Source of the DNA: Flavobacteriaceae bacterium UBA3591 | Lineage (GTDB): Bacteria > Bacteroidota > Bacteroidia > Flavobacteriales > Flavobacteriaceae | Assembly: GCA_002375695.1 (NCBI GenBank) | Contig: DFMO01000008.1 | Location: 381,819-445,818, forward strand | Reading direction: 5' to 3' | Length of the DNA stretch: 64,000 nucleotides | Shown: positions 61,533 through 64,000 of the stretch, one piece after another | How the letters are laid out: every line of letters starts with the position of its first letter | Position numbering within the stretch: the stretch's first letter is position 1 | Made by a program: the position numbers and the translations under genes | Notes under the pieces: model-generated | The model's database searches: none | What the model saw: the letters and a program-made list of their open reading frames with translations, nothing else | Told to the model about the DNA's origin: nothing

Positions 61533-62860
61533 CGTGAATAGCGATTTTTGAATTCGCGAATCACCCCGTCCCTTAGATATAGCCTCCTGTAGTCGGCCAC
61601 TCGGGGACCTCAAACCTGGCTTTAAAAATGCACTCCCCAAGGTGACCGAGTGAATTTAGTAAGCGTAGCGCAACTAAATTAGTATCGAGGCCACCGACTG
61701 AAAATTCACACGTTCCCCACCCCTAAATCCCCTAAAGGGGACTTTCAAATCTCAATGTAAAAGCATTTCCACCCTTTAGAGCTGGGGTAAAGAAATGCTT
61801 TTCCATCTTCAAAATAACAAATTAACGAATCCCAAATCACGAATTAACAAATCACAAATAAACAAATCACCAAACCCATCGTCCACACTCGGGCCCTTAG
61901 ATACAACCTCCAACCGTCGGTCACTCGGGGCCCTTTATGTTGGCTATTAAAGAGCAAATACTAAGGTGACCGAGTGAATTTAGTAAGCGTAGCGCAACTA
62001 AATTAGTATCGAGGCCACCGATTGGAAATTCACACGTTCCGACCCCTAAATCCCCTAAAGGGGACTTTCAAATCTCAATGCAAAAGCATTTCCACCCTTT
62101 AGGACTGGGGTAAAGAAATGCTTTTCCAACTTTAAAATAACAAATTAACGAATCCCAAATCACAAATCACGAATTAACAAATCCCCAAACCCGTCCCCCT
62201 GAGCGCAGTCGAAGGGTCACTTATGACGTAGGACGTGAGAAATGAGTAGTGAGAGTTGAGTAGTGAGAAGTATACATTTAACACAAAACGATCTCGATCC
62301 AAAAAGCAATTCCACCCTTTAGGGCTGGGGTAAAGAAATGCTTTTCCATTTTCAAAATAACAAATTAACGAATCCCAAATCACAATTCACGAATTAACAA
62401 ATCACAAATAAACAAATCCCCAACCCATCATCCACACTCGGGCCCTTAGATACAACCTCCTGTCGTCGGCCACTCGGGGACCTTTATGTTGGCTATTAAA
62501 GAGCAAATACTAAGATGACCGAGTGAATTTAGCGAGCAAAGCGTAGCTAAATTTGTATCGAGGCCACCGACTAAAAATTCACACGTTCCCCACCCCTAAA
62601 TCGCCTAAAGGGGACTTTCAAATCTCAATGCAAAAGCATTTCCACCCTTTAGGGCAGGGGCAAAGAAATGCTTTTCCATTTTCTAATTAACCAATTAACC
62701 AATTAACCAATTAACAAATCACAAATCAACAAATCACCAATTAACAACTTCTCTGTGCTCTTTGTGGTTAACCAATATTTATTCTGCTAATTGTTTGAGT
62801 GAACCCAGTTGAAACGCTCAAACTTGGCTATAAACTTTGACAAAACGTCATTGTTTATAT
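61533..62860. repeat. Three tandem C-linker-H composite repeats
   Basis: Three composite units of about 300 bp each: C 61567-61696 + H 61759-61802; C 61876-62021 + H 62082-62125; C 62424-62571 + H 62632-62675. A fourth H (62302-62345) and an S repeat (62193-62218) are intercalated. Arrays of aattaacc lie between them. All are in orientation B. No gene is seen; the promoter of azurin closes the region. Confidence 0.88.
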
Positions 62861-62891
62861 TTTGCAATTCAAGTATTTGAGGTTAATTTTG
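62861..62891 (+). promoter_or_regulatory. Consensus promoter of the azurin gene
   Basis: TTTG (62861-62864), exactly 19 nt, then TAATTTTG (62884-62891): a full match to the TTTG-N19-TAnnTTTG consensus. It predicts a start near 62898 and a 43-nt leader. Confidence 0.8.
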
Positions 62892-62940
62892 TAGGAAATG
62901 AGTTAGGATTTAAAAATTAATTATTTAAAATATATTCACT

Positions 62941-63453
62941 ATGAAAAAGTTATTATTTGTATGTTTTGCTGCCATAGCGGTAAGCTGTGGAGATAGTAAA
63001 AAGGAAGAAAAAGAGGAGATTAAAATTGGTACACAAACCGAAATTAAAGAAGCTCCCTCCGAAACTACCGATGAGGCAGTAGCCAATGTTACCATTGAAG
63101 GTAACGACCAAATGAAATTTAACAAAAGTGTTATTCGCGTAAAAGCCGGACAAAAAGTAAAACTTACTTTAAAGCACGTTGGAAAGATGGGGATTGAAGT
63201 AATGGGGCACAATTGGGTGTTACTTACTCAAGATGCCGATATTGCTGCCGTAGGCCAAGCCGCTGCTCTTGCTAAGGAAGATGATTATATTCCAACCGAT
63301 ATGACCGACCAGATAATTGCACATACCAAAATGCTTGGCGGGGGAGAAACCGATACTATCGAGTTTGAAGCTCCGGCTCCGGGTACCTACACTTTTATGT
63401 GTACCTTCCCGGGCCATTACGCCTTAATGAAAGGAGAGTTTATAGTTGAATAG
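62941..63453 (+). CDS. Azurin-family cupredoxin lipoprotein
   Basis: 170 residues. A lipobox-like CFAAIAVSC is followed by an acidic linker and an azurin domain. Copper ligands are visible: His in VMGHNW, Cys in FMCTFPGH, His in the same motif and Met in YALMKG; EGNDQMKFNKSVIRVKAGQKVKLTLKHVGKM is the typical N-terminal half. It would transfer electrons in the periplasm or at the cell surface. Its promoter is the best in the window. Confidence 0.93.
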   Translation: MKKLLFVCFAAIAVSCGDSKKEEKEEIKIGTQTEIKEAPSETTDEAVANVTIEGNDQMKFNKSVIRVKAGQKVKLTLKHVGKMGIEVMGHNWVLLTQDADIAAVGQAAALAKEDDYIPTDMTDQIIAHTKMLGGGETDTIEFEAPAPGTYTFMCTFPGHYALMKGEFIVE

Positions 63454-63525
63454 TAGTCCTTTTTAAGGTCTATTTAATACTTACAGAAATAAATACGCCA
63501 TAATAAATGGCTTGTTAATTATAGT

Positions 63526-63555
63526 AAAAAGCTGCAATTTTTTGCAGCTTTTTTA
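63526..63555. terminator. Bidirectional terminator after azurin
   Basis: AAAAAGCTGCAA pairs with TTGCAGCTTTTTT around a short T loop, giving an A/T-flanked stem that works for azurin on the + strand and for the small gene on the minus strand. Confidence 0.8.
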
Positions 63556-63672
63556 TTTCTTCTTATTAAAGAAAAGTCCTAAAGGTAAGGCCACTAAAAT
63601 GAATAAGTATTTACCGGTTACCAAGCCAATGATGGTTATTATAGCAGCAAGAATATATAAAAACATTCTCAT
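63553..63672 (-). CDS. 39-residue membrane peptide
   Basis: MRMFLYILAAIITIIGLVTG... ends LFFNKKK: one to two hydrophobic helices and a basic end. The frame is in register with its ATG and closes at the terminator. Small peptides like this are common in Flavobacteriia; no function is known. It lies between azurin and the lipoate ligase gene. Confidence 0.55.
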   Translation of the reverse strand: MRMFLYILAAIITIIGLVTGKYLFILVALPLGLFFNKKK

Positions 63673-63773
63673 AGGGTTAAAAATCTAAAGGTTGAATAAA
63701 CAGTTATGCTTATTAACTAGCTATCGCAATTGGAAGAAATAGACGGTTTTTTAACTGTCTAATTAACAATGCA

Positions 63774-64000
63774 TTATCCGCCGTACACCAATTCTATAAA
63801 CTCTTCTTTGTCAATAGCGCCGAAATAATCTGTAAGGTCGATATTTTTTAGTTTTTCTGAAATATCATCGTATTCATATCGACTACCCATTAAAATATTT
63901 TCTAAGGTTGCAACTGGTTCTTTTCCGAAGAAATCGCCAAATATTTTAAAGGCTACTATATGTCCTTTTTCAACATAAATACGCAAGTCTATTTCGCCTA
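63774..64000 (-). CDS. Lipoate-protein ligase, C-terminal part (truncated by window)
   Basis: The frame runs off the right edge. The C-terminal 75 residues (GEIDLRIYVEKGHIVAFKIFGDFFGKEPVATLENILMGSRYEYDDI, ending DLTDYFGAIDKEEFIELVYGG) match the accessory C-terminal domain of LplA, which attaches lipoate to E2 and GcvH proteins. The N-terminal catalytic domain is outside the window. Confidence 0.8.
   Translation of the reverse strand, partial: GEIDLRIYVEKGHIVAFKIFGDFFGKEPVATLENILMGSRYEYDDISEKLKNIDLTDYFGAIDKEEFIELVYGG

Overview
The window is a stretch of a Bacteroidota chromosome, most likely Flavobacteriaceae. The support is a SusC/SusD pair, a type IX secretion sorting tail, a DUF6520 peptide next to a MauE/DoxX protein, promoters of the TTTG-N19-TAnnTTTG kind, no clear Shine-Dalgarno spacing and high A+T. 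I cannot name the genus. No rRNA, tRNA, CRISPR array or intact transposase was seen.

Layout. 0.4-2.6 kb: dps and a small outer-membrane protein. 3.4-26.4 kb: a large Wzx/Wzy-type polysaccharide locus, all on the + strand. It holds TviB/TviC-type genes (UDP-GalNAcA), wecB-wecC (UDP-ManNAcA), rfbB-rfbA with a VioA/RffA-like aminotransferase and a GNAT (a dTDP-4-acetamido-4,6-dideoxyhexose), a flippase, a GT56 transferase, a polymerase, two GT4 transferases, a bi-domain oxidoreductase, a heparinase-like protein, a reductase and two initiating sugar-phosphate transferases. The wecB-to-GT56 segment closely parallels the enterobacterial common antigen operon. Two four-helix-bundle genes are wedged between sugar genes, a GT2 gene survives only as a 40-residue stub, and the second initiating transferase lacks an ATG at its homologous start.

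26.4-28.8 kb: a four-gene minus-strand cassette (two small membrane proteins, a DUF5675 protein, an unrecognised 251-residue protein) with its own promoter. 29.5-37.7 kb: an XRE regulator with a probable operator, a structured leader, then SusC, SusD and an S9 peptidase. 37.7-39.6 kb, convergent: a DUF6520 secreted peptide and a MauE/DoxX protein. 40.5-42.9 kb: three minus-strand regulatory genes. 43.4-47.2 kb: an AONS-like/GNAT fusion and two small unknowns. 47.8-53.9 kb: a T9SS beta-helix protein, two lipoproteins and a response regulator/histidine kinase pair. 54.6-61.5 kb: a second polysaccharide block (PglE-like, PglF/WbpM-like, Wza, Wzc) that supplies the export and chain-length functions missing from the first. 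62.9-64 kb: azurin, a 39-residue membrane peptide and the 3' end of a lipoate-protein ligase gene.

The most unusual feature is in the intergenic DNA. Nearly every long gap is packed with interspersed repeat families: a 44-bp hairpin (H), a roughly 140-bp three-way-junction palindrome (C), a 23-bp polar repeat (S) and degenerate 7-8 bp tandem arrays. Arms of H and C vary between copies with pairing preserved. All full H, C and S copies point one way left of about 5.7 kb and the opposite way right of about 27 kb, although most genes are on the + strand throughout.
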